NCBI RefSeq assembly: GCF_001875665.1
Contig: NZ_MLAL01000028.1
Location: 62,001-126,000, forward strand
Source of the DNA: Corynebacterium sp. NML130628
Lineage (GTDB): Bacteria > Actinomycetota > Actinomycetes > Mycobacteriales > Mycobacteriaceae
Reading direction: 5' to 3'
Length of the DNA stretch: 64,000 nt
Position numbers and translations under genes: made by a program
Shown here: one piece after another, positions 42,991 to 51,895 of the stretch
Position numbering within the stretch: the first letter of the stretch is position 1
Layout: each line of letters opens with the position of its first letter
Notes under the pieces: generated by a model
Told to the model about the DNA's origin: nothing
Seen by the model: the letters and a program-made list of their open reading frames with translations, nothing else
Databases searched by the model: none

Positions 42991-43233
42991 ATGGACGTAC
43001 GCCGAAGCGCCACGAAACACGGCATCTAGCCAGACGACTCCGTTACTGCCGCGACTTCAGGCTGCGTTTTTAAGACCCCACTCGATGAGGAACACCCTCA
43101 AAGGGAACTGCGCCTCGGGTTCGACGGCTCAATGAGACTACTCGAGATTGTCGTACTCATCTGGGATGACGGCACCGAAACGATCATTCACTCCATGAAG
43201 GCACGCAAACAGTACCGCGCCCTGCTCGACTAG
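42991..43233 (+). pseudogene. toxin gene of the RHH pair, interrupted by TAG
   Basis: From ATG 42991 the frame reads M-D-V-R-R-S-A-T-K-H-G-I, then TAG (43027-43029), then P-D-D-S-V ... L-R-L-G-F-D-G ... L-L-E-I-V-V-L-I-W-D-D-G ... I-I-H-S-M-K-A-R-K-Q-Y to TAG 43231-43233. Apart from this one codon the 80-codon frame is continuous and resembles small toxins paired with RHH antitoxins (BrnT-like by general appearance; exact family not certain). A single nonsense mutation has inactivated it unless the amber codon is suppressed. Confidence 0.7.
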
Positions 43234-43319
43234 GCACGAATATCTTCGAAGAAACCCGGTGTGCTTACCTGATACAGCAATCATGCGCTCGCCAAGGCAT
43301 TGCAAGTGTCTCAAAACTC

Positions 43320-43472
43320 GGCGAGCTTTGGTTCGCCGCAACCGGTTGCGAAATCGCCGCGGATTACGGCGATTTTGTGATGGTTGATTCCATCCCGGCG
43401 CCGGGATTGGTGTGGACTGTCATGCAGAACCCGGAAGGCAACGAGTTCTGCGTGAGTATCCCCGGGGCCTAG
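43320..43472 (+). pseudogene. C-terminal fragment of a VOC (glyoxalase-like) protein
   Basis: The frame ending at TAG 43470-43472 reads E-L-W-F-A-A-T-G-C-E ... D-Y-G-D-F-V-M-V ... V-W-T-V-M-Q-N-P-E-G-N-E-F-C-V, the close of a VOC/glyoxalase-like domain ('D-P-E-G-N-E-F-C'). No start or N-terminal half is present. Its stop codon directly abuts repeat R2. The stretch 43234-43319 before it holds nothing I recognise. Confidence 0.55.
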
Positions 43473-43501
43473 CTACACATTGAACTTGAACTCGACCACG
43501 T
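43473..43501 (-). repeat. ychF 3'-end repeat copy R2
   Basis: 29 bp match the end of ychF (48212-48240) with three substitutions, and read leftwards encode V-V-E-F-K-F-N-V-stop. R2 is the left flank of the 4.7-kb segment carrying the large NTPase gene, whose stop codon lies 75 bp away. Confidence 0.85.
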
Positions 43502-43576
43502 TACGAATCGGATCAACCTCTCCCGCCAGGAGACATTGGCTCCAATGAAACCCGCGGCCCTTTCGAGCGCTATCGG

Positions 43577-46500
43577 TTATAACCGCTCTGAATCCGTTAT
43601 GGCCTCACTGATGCCGTACGCGCCAAGCTCTAAGAGAGAGTCCAAAACGTCGAGCAACTCCGCTCGGTGGGTACGATCCCGGCACTGCGCTAGCCCACGC
43701 ACCACCAGTTCACTGATGTAATGCGCATCTCCCGCTGCGCCGGTGCGAATGTCCGCGGCATCGTGCCCGAAGACATCGACGAACCGTTTTGCAGCTCTCA
43801 AGACCAGTTCATCGACCTTATCCGGCGCGTACTGTAGCGTGACCAGCAACTGGGGCGTGGCGTGTTCGTAAGCCGGCGAGTCGATCAAAGCCGCGAGTAG
43901 TTTAACGAATGGCTGGAGCGGTTGCTCGCGGAGGTGAAGCGCCACAGTAGCCGCTTCCTTACGCACCCCATCCGCCTCGTCGTTCATAAGCCGGGTTAGG
44001 GTCGCCGTGGCCAGTTGGACATTCGAAGTGCGATCGACACACTGAACACAGGTTTCAGCGATGCCCTTTCGGGCGTGAAAGTCTCCCGACAGCGCTTGTT
44101 TCATAAGATCGGGGCGGTCCCATTCCATCGCCGCGAACGCCGCGACGGCGCCACCAGCCTCACGAGCTTCGGCATCATCCGATGCCAACATGCGCTGAAT
44201 TACCGGATCTATAACCTCGGGATTCACGTTGCCGATGTAGACCATCAAATGCTGAACAGATCCGGCGGCGAGCAGACGATCGTCAGTATTGATCAGGGTT
44301 GAGAACGCCCTCATGACCTCTGGGCGAGCATGCCGTAGCGCGGCGGCGAGGGTGTAGGCAACGCACGAACGGACACTGAGTACCGGATCGCCGGCCATCG
44401 CGTTGAGATATGGCGCGACCAGTGCAGTTCTCTTGCCGTCACTGTCGGTGACCAAAAGATCGCCGAGAGCTTCGGCCAAACTCCCTCGTGCCGTGTTGAT
44501 GCCGTTCAATTGCATATCCACGGCACTTGGTGCGTCCGTTCCATCCCGAACGATCACAGGAGAACAATCGGCCGGGTCCAGCGCGTGCACAGCGCTGTCT
44601 CTAATCAGTTCGACCAGGTCAAGCGGCACTTCGCGGTAGTATTTTTGTAGCGCCATCCCGAGCCACCGATCATTTTCTGCCTGTCCCAGCGAAGCAATGT
44701 GACGGACAGCGTCGAAGATCAGCGGCGCGGTGCTATCGCTCGCATCGGCCTCGCCAAAGCCCCTAAGCATCGCACCGGAGTAAGCCGCATTGAACTCTGG
44801 GGACAGCCGCAGCGCCAGCCTAGCGAAGCGCTCGGGGTTTGCGGCTACTTGATTGCCCAGCACGCTGGACAATTCATGGGCTCCGCCGGTGAAGGTCGCC
44901 CAATTCGTCTTGTCAGTGTCATACTTTGACATAGCCCTCAGCCACTGTGAATCGCTCATTTTCTTTGCGGCACCAAGGCCGATCGGCGAACCGATGGAAC
45001 CACCGGTAATTCCCTGTGGCTCTGCAGGGGCGTCCTCCCCAAACTTCCGTCGATATTCCCCGAGGAGTCGTTGACCGACCGTAGTAAGCCGCGCTTCTTC
45101 CAGGGCGGATAGAAACGTGAAAGCCGAGCGTCCCGAGCCGCAGTTACTCCCCCACTCGCAGGGCAAATCTCGAAACAACTTCTCGAGCCGCTGGTGAATT
45201 TCGTCGGACACGTGTGGTGCAATCGCCAGGACAAGCTCCCGTGCAACCCATAGGGAATCGGAGATATAGCCGCAACGGAGACGACGTCCGCCTTCGAGCA
45301 AGAGACTCGCCGCCCACCCGGCAAAATGCTCTGCGCCCGCTGACAATGCTCGGTAGAGCAAGAATTGCGATCCGTCGTAGGGATCGGAAGCCAGTTCCTC
45401 GAGAAGGAACCGGATCTCCTCAGGGGCGCTCTTTGCCACACTCTCCAGCGCTCGGACCGACGCCGCCAGCAGGATGCCATCAAGCCGGTAGCTGCCGAGG
45501 TCATCGTCCTTGATGCGAAAGCTGAAGTGCAGATCGCGAATCAGGCCGTCGACGCCAGGCTCGATCGCGGTCCTCGCCATGACTCGTCGGAGATACGGCA
45601 CCGTGACCAGCACGAATGCCAACGGTTCAGCATGTGCGGTATACCTAACGAGTTCGGCGGCGCTGTACTCTCGCATGCCGAGCACAGTCACCTTGCCTTC
45701 CTCGTTAAGCGTCAGGGCATCCCCGTGATCGATCAGCCGAGCCTGCAACAACTCGATCGCCCAAAGTGGTTCGTGCTTAGGCAAGTTGTGCATCGTTAGC
45801 CAAAGTTCATGCTGTGCCCCATCGTAGGCGCCTTCGCGAACTCCTTCGAGCACCAAATCGAACAAATCTCGGTTCTGAAAGACATCCGAAAAACGGCTGA
45901 CCCAACGCAACCAGCGGTGATATTCCGGCTGGGCCTTGCGGTCCCCTAACAGCTTTGCGATCGATACCGGGTGCTCTTTGACCGCACTAGCCATCATATT
46001 CAACGCGTGATTCCGCATACCCTCGTTCGGGCCATCGAGCCAAGCAGCAATCTGACCATCCTCAAGGAATCGCCTGAACCACTGTGGTCTACTCAACTGC
46101 TGCCAGAGCCGGTCTTCAAAGCCCGGATGTCCCGCGGCGATCCGGACCATCACTTCGGCATCGGCAGTCGTCGGCGCAAGAAGATTAGCTACGACGGCAA
46201 GGACTGTCTCCTTTATGTGAAATCGGATGTCGTTAGCGGTAAGTACTGATTCGACCTCGGTATGGAAACGATCCGGCGCTCGCTCGTAGAGATGTTGCAG
46301 GACCTGGCGAACCTGGGCACGTCGAAAAAGTGCCTGCTCGTCACGGAGAAGGAAGTCAACGAGTGACTCCCCGCGTGACACCCACAGACGTGCGAAGGCG
46401 TAGTCGAAAAACGTTTCATGGAAGAACGCGATGCGACCGCCGTCTTGCGCAAGCAAGTGTTCTGAAACGAGGACGTTGGCGTCTTCAATAAGGTCCTCAT

Positions 46501-48037
46501 CGTCGAGAATCTCGATTGGGACAGACAGCGCTTGCAGATCGCTTGCAGCGTTGGCGATCCGACTGACCACGTCGTTGAATCTGACATTCACTCGCCGCGA
46601 ACGCACTGCTCGTCGCTTGCGCTCCCAAAACGCTTCAAAGAGCGATCCGCGCGAATGGAAGGCCAGCGCGTCAGCCTGAGTCGAAATCGTTTGCAGGAGT
46701 ACAAGGTGCAGCGGCGTCTGCAAAAGGGCTAGTTGTGATGGATTTAACCGCGCTAGGTCGAGTCCCATTCTCGTCACTACCGCTTCGACTTCCTCCTTCG
46801 ACAATCGGTCGACTTCCACCGTTGTTACGTCGGTACGAGACGCAAATGCGCGGATACGGTGATCATTATCGATGTCGAACTGGCGACATGCCATAACAAC
46901 ACGGATTCCGCACACTGACAGTGCTTCGTCGATGAGATCCATAACGACATCGAAACTCTCCGGCATACGTCCGGAGGCAAGACTCACCGCGTCGAGTTGG
47001 TCGATAATCAGGAAGGCGTCGCGATCGTCAGCCGCCCTCGCCAAAGCGGCTGCGGGAGAGACTTCGAACCCGAACTGATGCCCCAACTCGACAGTCGACG
47101 CGAACGGACCACATCGGTCCAATCGTAGCGCCAGCACCTCGGCACCAGCCGATTCAAGAGCGGCAGCAGTTTGTTCGAGAACGGAACTCTTCCCACCTCC
47201 CGCCGTACCTGCGACGAGCCCGATCCGATATTTATCAAGCGCCTCCACTAGGTGGGCGGCCTCTGCACGCTTAATCGGTGGTTGCAAGAGTTCACGTTCA
47301 ACGGACTGACGCCAGCTTTTCGTGATCTTAAACACCTGCTGGTGCGACGTCAGATGCGACCCAGGTTCCAGTGGCTTGATGCCCCTTTGAGCGAGAAGAG
47401 CAAAAAGTTCAGTTCGAGTCAACCGCTTACCGAGGTTGTCGAGAAGGATATCCCCTATAGCAAGAGATATGAGGTCGCCGCTAGCTCCCCTCAGACTGCA
47501 CACAGCAAGCATACTGTTCGTGCGGACGATGTCGAGTTCATCTTGAACTAAGAACCGCATTCCGCGAAGTGTGTTCCAGGCCACTTGGGGATTGCCCAGG
47601 ATTTCGGCCGCCGCCAATTGGTTAAAGACCGGTGTTAGCTCTTTAGAAAGCCAGCAGTCGGTGAAACTCGTTAGATCATCTGACTTGCGAGCACGATCGG
47701 ACAATTCTTGTAAGGGCCGGCACGGCACCAGGGAGACAAAATGGTATCTTCGGCCCGCCGCCACATGCTCCGCAGCCGCCTCGAAGATCTTTTGATCGGC
47801 GAGAGCCCTGACTGTCCAACTGTTACTAGTGCCGTTCTGTCGTTTTAACTGGTGCACTTCGGTAACGAGACCGTCGTCGTAAGTGAACTCGGAACCTCGA
47901 TTTAGCTCGGCGTCGATGTCTTCCGCAGTCAACGCCCGTCTATCGTCGACGATGCAATATAAGGCATGGCGGATAGCCCATGCGAGCTCGTACCTATTTC
48001 CAAGCTTGTCTGTTTCTCCGCCAGGTCTAGGCGACAT
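43577..48037 (-). CDS. PD-(D/E)XK-like / STAND NTPase / HEAT-repeat protein, candidate Avs-like defence protein
   Basis: A 1486-residue protein from ATG 48037, chosen because GGAGG lies 5 bases upstream; the frame continues to a GTG at 48136, adding a C-P-H...C-Y-E-C stretch. Residues 6-130 resemble Cap4/DUF4297-type nuclease domains: 'G-G-E-T-D-K-L-G-N-R-Y-E', acidic E50 and 'E-V-H-Q-L-K' (60-65), the E-x-Q-x-K core. A STAND/NACHT-like NTPase follows: Walker A 'G-T-A-G-G-G-K-S' (277-284), Walker B 'F-L-I-I-D-Q-L-D' (342-349), 'F-F-H-E-T-F-F-D-Y' (538-546). From about residue 1130 it shows HEAT-like helical repeats. Characterised relatives with this layout sense phage proteins and cleave DNA. 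It is the only gene between repeats R2 and R1. Function is inferred. Confidence 0.75.
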   Translation of the reverse strand: MSPRPGGETDKLGNRYELAWAIRHALYCIVDDRRALTAEDIDAELNRGSEFTYDDGLVTEVHQLKRQNGTSNSWTVRALADQKIFEAAAEHVAAGRRYHFVSLVPCRPLQELSDRARKSDDLTSFTDCWLSKELTPVFNQLAAAEILGNPQVAWNTLRGMRFLVQDELDIVRTNSMLAVCSLRGASGDLISLAIGDILLDNLGKRLTRTELFALLAQRGIKPLEPGSHLTSHQQVFKITKSWRQSVERELLQPPIKRAEAAHLVEALDKYRIGLVAGTAGGGKSSVLEQTAAALESAGAEVLALRLDRCGPFASTVELGHQFGFEVSPAAALARAADDRDAFLIIDQLDAVSLASGRMPESFDVVMDLIDEALSVCGIRVVMACRQFDIDNDHRIRAFASRTDVTTVEVDRLSKEEVEAVVTRMGLDLARLNPSQLALLQTPLHLVLLQTISTQADALAFHSRGSLFEAFWERKRRAVRSRRVNVRFNDVVSRIANAASDLQALSVPIEILDDEDLIEDANVLVSEHLLAQDGGRIAFFHETFFDYAFARLWVSRGESLVDFLLRDEQALFRRAQVRQVLQHLYERAPDRFHTEVESVLTANDIRFHIKETVLAVVANLLAPTTADAEVMVRIAAGHPGFEDRLWQQLSRPQWFRRFLEDGQIAAWLDGPNEGMRNHALNMMASAVKEHPVSIAKLLGDRKAQPEYHRWLRWVSRFSDVFQNRDLFDLVLEGVREGAYDGAQHELWLTMHNLPKHEPLWAIELLQARLIDHGDALTLNEEGKVTVLGMREYSAAELVRYTAHAEPLAFVLVTVPYLRRVMARTAIEPGVDGLIRDLHFSFRIKDDDLGSYRLDGILLAASVRALESVAKSAPEEIRFLLEELASDPYDGSQFLLYRALSAGAEHFAGWAASLLLEGGRRLRCGYISDSLWVARELVLAIAPHVSDEIHQRLEKLFRDLPCEWGSNCGSGRSAFTFLSALEEARLTTVGQRLLGEYRRKFGEDAPAEPQGITGGSIGSPIGLGAAKKMSDSQWLRAMSKYDTDKTNWATFTGGAHELSSVLGNQVAANPERFARLALRLSPEFNAAYSGAMLRGFGEADASDSTAPLIFDAVRHIASLGQAENDRWLGMALQKYYREVPLDLVELIRDSAVHALDPADCSPVIVRDGTDAPSAVDMQLNGINTARGSLAEALGDLLVTDSDGKRTALVAPYLNAMAGDPVLSVRSCVAYTLAAALRHARPEVMRAFSTLINTDDRLLAAGSVQHLMVYIGNVNPEVIDPVIQRMLASDDAEAREAGGAVAAFAAMEWDRPDLMKQALSGDFHARKGIAETCVQCVDRTSNVQLATATLTRLMNDEADGVRKEAATVALHLREQPLQPFVKLLAALIDSPAYEHATPQLLVTLQYAPDKVDELVLRAAKRFVDVFGHDAADIRTGAAGDAHYISELVVRGLAQCRDRTHRAELLDVLDSLLELGAYGISEAITDSERL

Positions 48038-48211
48038 CAGACCTCCGAGATCACTTTCAACGTGGGATGCCGTATAGCGACACTCATAGCAGACTGGTGC
48101 AGGCTCGGCCGAGTGTGGGCACCGAGTGTGAGGCACTTGCGTCTATTTAAGTACACTCAAACGACTACGGGCCAAAATGCGATTACAACTAAAAGTAACC
48201 CTGTCCAGGAA

Positions 48212-48240
48212 CTACACGTTGAACTTAAACTCCACCACGT
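48212..48240 (-). repeat. ychF 3'-end repeat copy R1 (in situ, inside ychF)
   Basis: The last 29 bp of the ychF coding sequence, encoding D-V-V-E-F-K-F-N-V-stop. Copies at 43473, 42653 and 40942 on the same strand make it the presumed original attachment site. Confidence 0.8.
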
Positions 48241-49297
48241 CTCCGTCTTCCATGACGTAGTCCTTGCCTTCTTGACGCACCTTGCCGTTGGCGCGCGCCT
48301 CGGCCATGGATCCAAACTTGTCGAGATCTTCGAAGCTGACGATTTCGGCCTTGATGAAGCCTTTCTCGAAGTCGGTGTGGATCACGCCCGCAGCTTTCGG
48401 TGCGGTATCGCCCTGGTGGATCGTCCAGGCGCGGGCTTCCTTTGGCCCAGCGGTGAGGTAGGTCTGCAGGCCAAGGGTCGCGAAGCCTGCCTTGGCGAGC
48501 GTTTCCAAGCCAGGCTCGTCCTGACCGACGGACGCGAGAAGCTCCGAGGCATCCCCTTCGTCCAGTTCGAGCAGCTCAGTCTCTGTTTGTGCGTCCAGGA
48601 AGACAGCCTCCGCCGGTGCGACGAGTTCGCGCAGCTCCTGCTTGCGGGCCTCGTCGGTGAGCACAGCTTCGTCGGAATTGAATACGTACAGGAATGGCTT
48701 CGCCGTCATCAAGTGCAAGTGGTGCAGCAAGTCGAGGTCAATATCCCCTGCCTTGGCTGCGGCGAACAAGGTGCGGTCGTCTTCAAGCACTGCTTGTGCT
48801 TTCTTGGCCTCTTCGGCTTCTGCTGCGACGTCGTTGTTCTTGCGGCCTTCTTTCTCCAGACGCGGCAGCGCTTTCTCGATGGTCTGCAGATCAGCGAGGA
48901 TCAGCTCGGTGTTAATGACTGCGATGTCAGAAGCAGGGTCTACTTTGCCGTCGACGTGAATGACGTTGTCGTCAGCGAAGGCGCGAACGACTTGGCAAAT
49001 GGCGTCTGCTTCACGAATGTTGGCAAGGAAGGCGTTGCCCATGCCTTCGCCCTCGGACGCCCCCTTGACGATGCCGGCGATGTCAACGAACGACACCGTC
49101 GCGGGCAGGATGCGTTCGGATTCAAAGATCTCAGCTAAGCGCTTCAGGCGCGGGTCTGGCAATTCAACCAGCCCGACGTTCGGCTCGATGGTTGCGAACG
49201 GGTAGTTCGCTGCGAGCACGTCATTCCGCGTCAACGCATTAAACAGGGTTGACTTTCCGACATTGGGCAAACCGACAATTCCAAGTGTAAGACTCAC
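48212..49297 (-). CDS. ychF: YchF/OLA1 family redox-regulated ATPase
   Basis: A 361-residue Obg-like P-loop protein. 'G-L-P-N-V-G-K-S-T-L-F-N-A-L-T' is the G1 loop, 'F-V-D-I-A-G-I-V-K-G-A' the G3 region, followed by a coiled-coil insert and the C-terminal TGS domain ending D-V-V-E-F-K-F-N-V. YchF proteins prefer ATP and associate with ribosomes. GTG 49297 (V-S-L-T-L-G-I-V-G) gives the standard length. The gene is intact even though its 3' end appears to be an integration site, as expected if incoming elements carry the same terminal codons. Confidence 0.95.
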   Translation of the reverse strand: MSLTLGIVGLPNVGKSTLFNALTRNDVLAANYPFATIEPNVGLVELPDPRLKRLAEIFESERILPATVSFVDIAGIVKGASEGEGMGNAFLANIREADAICQVVRAFADDNVIHVDGKVDPASDIAVINTELILADLQTIEKALPRLEKEGRKNNDVAAEAEEAKKAQAVLEDDRTLFAAAKAGDIDLDLLHHLHLMTAKPFLYVFNSDEAVLTDEARKQELRELVAPAEAVFLDAQTETELLELDEGDASELLASVGQDEPGLETLAKAGFATLGLQTYLTAGPKEARAWTIHQGDTAPKAAGVIHTDFEKGFIKAEIVSFEDLDKFGSMAEARANGKVRQEGKDYVMEDGDVVEFKFNV

Positions 49298-49398
49298 GCT
49301 GGCCAATCCTAGCTCACCGATCACGCTGCCGTCGAAAAGTTTGCAGCTCGCGGTCGGGTTACGTTTCTTTCTCCCTCGGATGGGGCACAATAGGTCGC

Positions 49399-50754
49399 GT
49401 GAGCACTCAGAAACCTCTCGACCACGACGTCAACCCGATCGATCGCGGCATTGTCTACCGCGCATGGATCAAGTCCGCCGCAACGTTGACGCTGCGCGTC
49501 CTCATTGTTGCGGTCTTCTTGGCCGCGCTTGGCAAAGTGATCGGCATGTTTTGGGCGGGCATCCTCCCGATTGTCCTGGCGCTCATCATCTGCACTGTGC
49601 TTGCGCCCGTTGCGGGCTGGCTGCGCCAACATGGCATACCAGCTGGGTTTGCTGCGTTGCTGACGCTGCTTGGTTTCTTTGGATTTCTTGGGTTTCTTGT
49701 TTCGCTGATTGCTCCAGACATTGCGGCGCATTCGAGGCTGCTCTATCTGCAAGCACTCGAAGGTGTGCAGCGTCTGCAGCTTTGGCTGCAGGGTCCACCA
49801 CTTAATGTCAACCCCGATGACCTCAACGAGGCTGTGAACGAAATCGCGCAGTGGCTCCAGAATCAGGCGGGCGCTATCGCCGGTGGCGTGTTCACTGGCA
49901 TCGGGACTGCCGCGGGCCTTATCGTCACGCTGTTTGTGGTGCTTGTCTTGACGTTCTTCTTCTTGAAAGATGGACACAAGTTTTTGCCTTGGCTCCGCAG
50001 CGCTACCGGCGGCCGCACTGGGCTGCACTTCACCGAGCTCTTCACTCGAGCATGGAACACGCTTGGTGGTTTCATTCGCGCTCAAGCTGTTGTCTCGCTT
50101 GTCGACGCCATCTTCATCGGCCTCGGTATTTACTTCGTGGGCGTCCCGATGGCGTTCACACTCGCTGTGTTGACGTTCATCGCGGGATTCATCCCGATTG
50201 TGGGCGCAGTTGTGGCTGGTGCTCTAGCGATCCTGGTGGCGCTGGTATCTCTTGGCGTGACGCAGGCGCTGATCGTGTTTGCGATCGTTATTGTGGTTCA
50301 GCAGTTGGAAGGCAACGTGCTGTCTCCGATGTTGCAGTCTCGTGCCATGAACCTCCACCCGGTGATCGTGTTGGTTTCCGTGACCGTAGGCGGCGGTCTC
50401 TTCAACCTCATCGGAGCGTTCTTGGCTGTCCCGGTCGCGGCGATGATCGCTGTGTGCTACCGCTATGCACTCGATATTGTGCGCATCCACTCTGGTGAAG
50501 TCCTCCCGGAGCATCTTTCTTTCACTACTGAGGAGGGACGGGCGATTGCTGAGCTAGAGGGCGTCGAGAGTCGACACAAGCGCGATGCCCTGCGCGAAGA
50601 AGATGAATGGGCTGGAACAGTGCCCTCGGAAGCCTCGGATCCTTCGGCCGAACCTACTGAAGACGACGAGGAACAGCTTGATCGTCGCTTGCGTCCCCGC
50701 TACACCCCAGACAAAATAAAACAAGTGTTCGAACGTTTCCGCCCTGCCCCGTGA
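49399..50754 (+). CDS. AI-2E family transporter
   Basis: A 451-residue membrane protein. After a short cytoplasmic N-terminus there are about eight hydrophobic segments; 'F-F-F-L-K-D-G' and 'F-I-P-I-V-G-A-V-V-A-G' are the most conserved blocks of the AI-2E (PerM/TqsA) family. The last 85 residues are acidic and hydrophilic ('E-E-D-E-W-A-G', 'T-E-D-D-E-E-Q') and presumably cytoplasmic. Members move small molecules or Na+/H+; the name does not prove a role in autoinducer-2 transport. GTG 49399 starts 101 bp from the divergent ychF start. Confidence 0.88.
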   Translation: MSTQKPLDHDVNPIDRGIVYRAWIKSAATLTLRVLIVAVFLAALGKVIGMFWAGILPIVLALIICTVLAPVAGWLRQHGIPAGFAALLTLLGFFGFLGFLVSLIAPDIAAHSRLLYLQALEGVQRLQLWLQGPPLNVNPDDLNEAVNEIAQWLQNQAGAIAGGVFTGIGTAAGLIVTLFVVLVLTFFFLKDGHKFLPWLRSATGGRTGLHFTELFTRAWNTLGGFIRAQAVVSLVDAIFIGLGIYFVGVPMAFTLAVLTFIAGFIPIVGAVVAGALAILVALVSLGVTQALIVFAIVIVVQQLEGNVLSPMLQSRAMNLHPVIVLVSVTVGGGLFNLIGAFLAVPVAAMIAVCYRYALDIVRIHSGEVLPEHLSFTTEEGRAIAELEGVESRHKRDALREEDEWAGTVPSEASDPSAEPTEDDEEQLDRRLRPRYTPDKIKQVFERFRPAP

Positions 50755-50767
50755 GAATGTCGCTTCC

Positions 50768-51826
50768 ATGTGCTCTACTGGCCACATGGACACATCCACT
50801 GCGCTGTTACTCATCATTACCGGCCTGCTCATCGGGGCGATCGGCGGCTTTTTTGCTGGCACAACGTGGATGCGGCGCGCCAATCCACCGCAACAGTCTC
50901 CTACTGACTTGCGCCCGCTCGCGCAGGCATTACGGGAGTTGCAGGGGCGTCTCGACGCCATTGATAGAGAACAGGCAGTCGCGCAGTCTGCATTGGCAGG
51001 CCAGGTACAGGCCATCGCGCGCACATCGTCCAGGCTCGGGGATCGAACCGATCAACTCATCACCGCGCTGCGTTCCCCACAGGTCCGTGGCCGTTGGGGC
51101 GAGGTGCAGCTGCAACGCGTGGTAGAGCTCGGAGGGATGGTGGAGCACGTCGACTTCGATACTCAGGCCTACATGCGTTTCGACGGCGCCTCCCTCCGCC
51201 CCGATATGGTGATTCGGCTCAGCCAGGGCCGAAACATCATCATCGATGCAAAAGTCCCGTTTTCTTCGTACCTTGATGCGCTCAATACAGACGACCCGGA
51301 GGAGAAGCAGGGCTATTTGCGGCGGCATGCGCATCTCCTGCGAAGCCACGTCGATACGTTGTCCTCGAAGTCGTACATCAAAGCCTTTCAGCCAAGTCCC
51401 GAGTTTGTTGTGATGTTCGTGCCTGCCGACCCGTTTTTAGATGCTGGGTTGGCGATTGACCCGGAGCTTCTCGACTACGCATTTGCTCGAAACGTGGTCA
51501 TCGCCACGCCGACCACATTGTTCGCGTTACTGCGCACAGTCGAGTTGGGGTGGCGTCAAGACTCTATGAACCGGGAGGCGCAAACAATCCAGCGGCTCGG
51601 CGAGGAACTGTATCGCCGCCTCGGGACGTTGACTGAGCATTACAACCGCGTCGGCGGCAGCCTTGAGAAAGCCGTCGAGGCATATAACGCGACGTTGGCA
51701 TCGCTCGATAGCCGCGTGATGGTGACCGCCCGCAAACTCGAAGAACTGGGCGCCGCGGGGCGCACGTCGCGTGCGCCGGAACTGCGCCCCGTCGATGCTC
51801 GCCCCCGCCTTCGAGATCCTGAATAG
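50768..51826 (+). CDS. rmuC: RmuC family DNA recombination protein
   Basis: A 352-residue protein with an N-terminal membrane helix ('A-L-L-L-I-I-T-G-L-L-I-G-A-I-G-G-F-F-A-G'), a helical region, and the RmuC nuclease-like domain. Family blocks are 'Q-V-R-G-R-W-G-E-V-Q-L', 'R-P-D-M-V-I-R-L', 'I-I-D-A-K-V-P' (the D-x-K active-site-like strand) and 'F-L-D-A-G-L'. RmuC limits inversion recombination in E. coli. ATG 50768 is used; ATG 50786 six codons later would also leave the helix intact. It is 13 bp after the AI-2E gene. Confidence 0.92.
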   Translation: MCSTGHMDTSTALLLIITGLLIGAIGGFFAGTTWMRRANPPQQSPTDLRPLAQALRELQGRLDAIDREQAVAQSALAGQVQAIARTSSRLGDRTDQLITALRSPQVRGRWGEVQLQRVVELGGMVEHVDFDTQAYMRFDGASLRPDMVIRLSQGRNIIIDAKVPFSSYLDALNTDDPEEKQGYLRRHAHLLRSHVDTLSSKSYIKAFQPSPEFVVMFVPADPFLDAGLAIDPELLDYAFARNVVIATPTTLFALLRTVELGWRQDSMNREAQTIQRLGEELYRRLGTLTEHYNRVGGSLEKAVEAYNATLASLDSRVMVTARKLEELGAAGRTSRAPELRPVDARPRLRDPE

Positions 51827-51895
51827 GCGAATTCATAGCCCCGGGAGCGGGTCAAACTGGCAAGACCCATGGGGAGGCCGGGTAGAATGCCCAGC

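Noticed and set aside
40942-48240. Integrase, transposase or IS ends associated with the ychF repeats
   Set aside because: I looked at all frames in this interval and saw no recombinase or transposase motif; absence is stated as a limit of the model, not proof.
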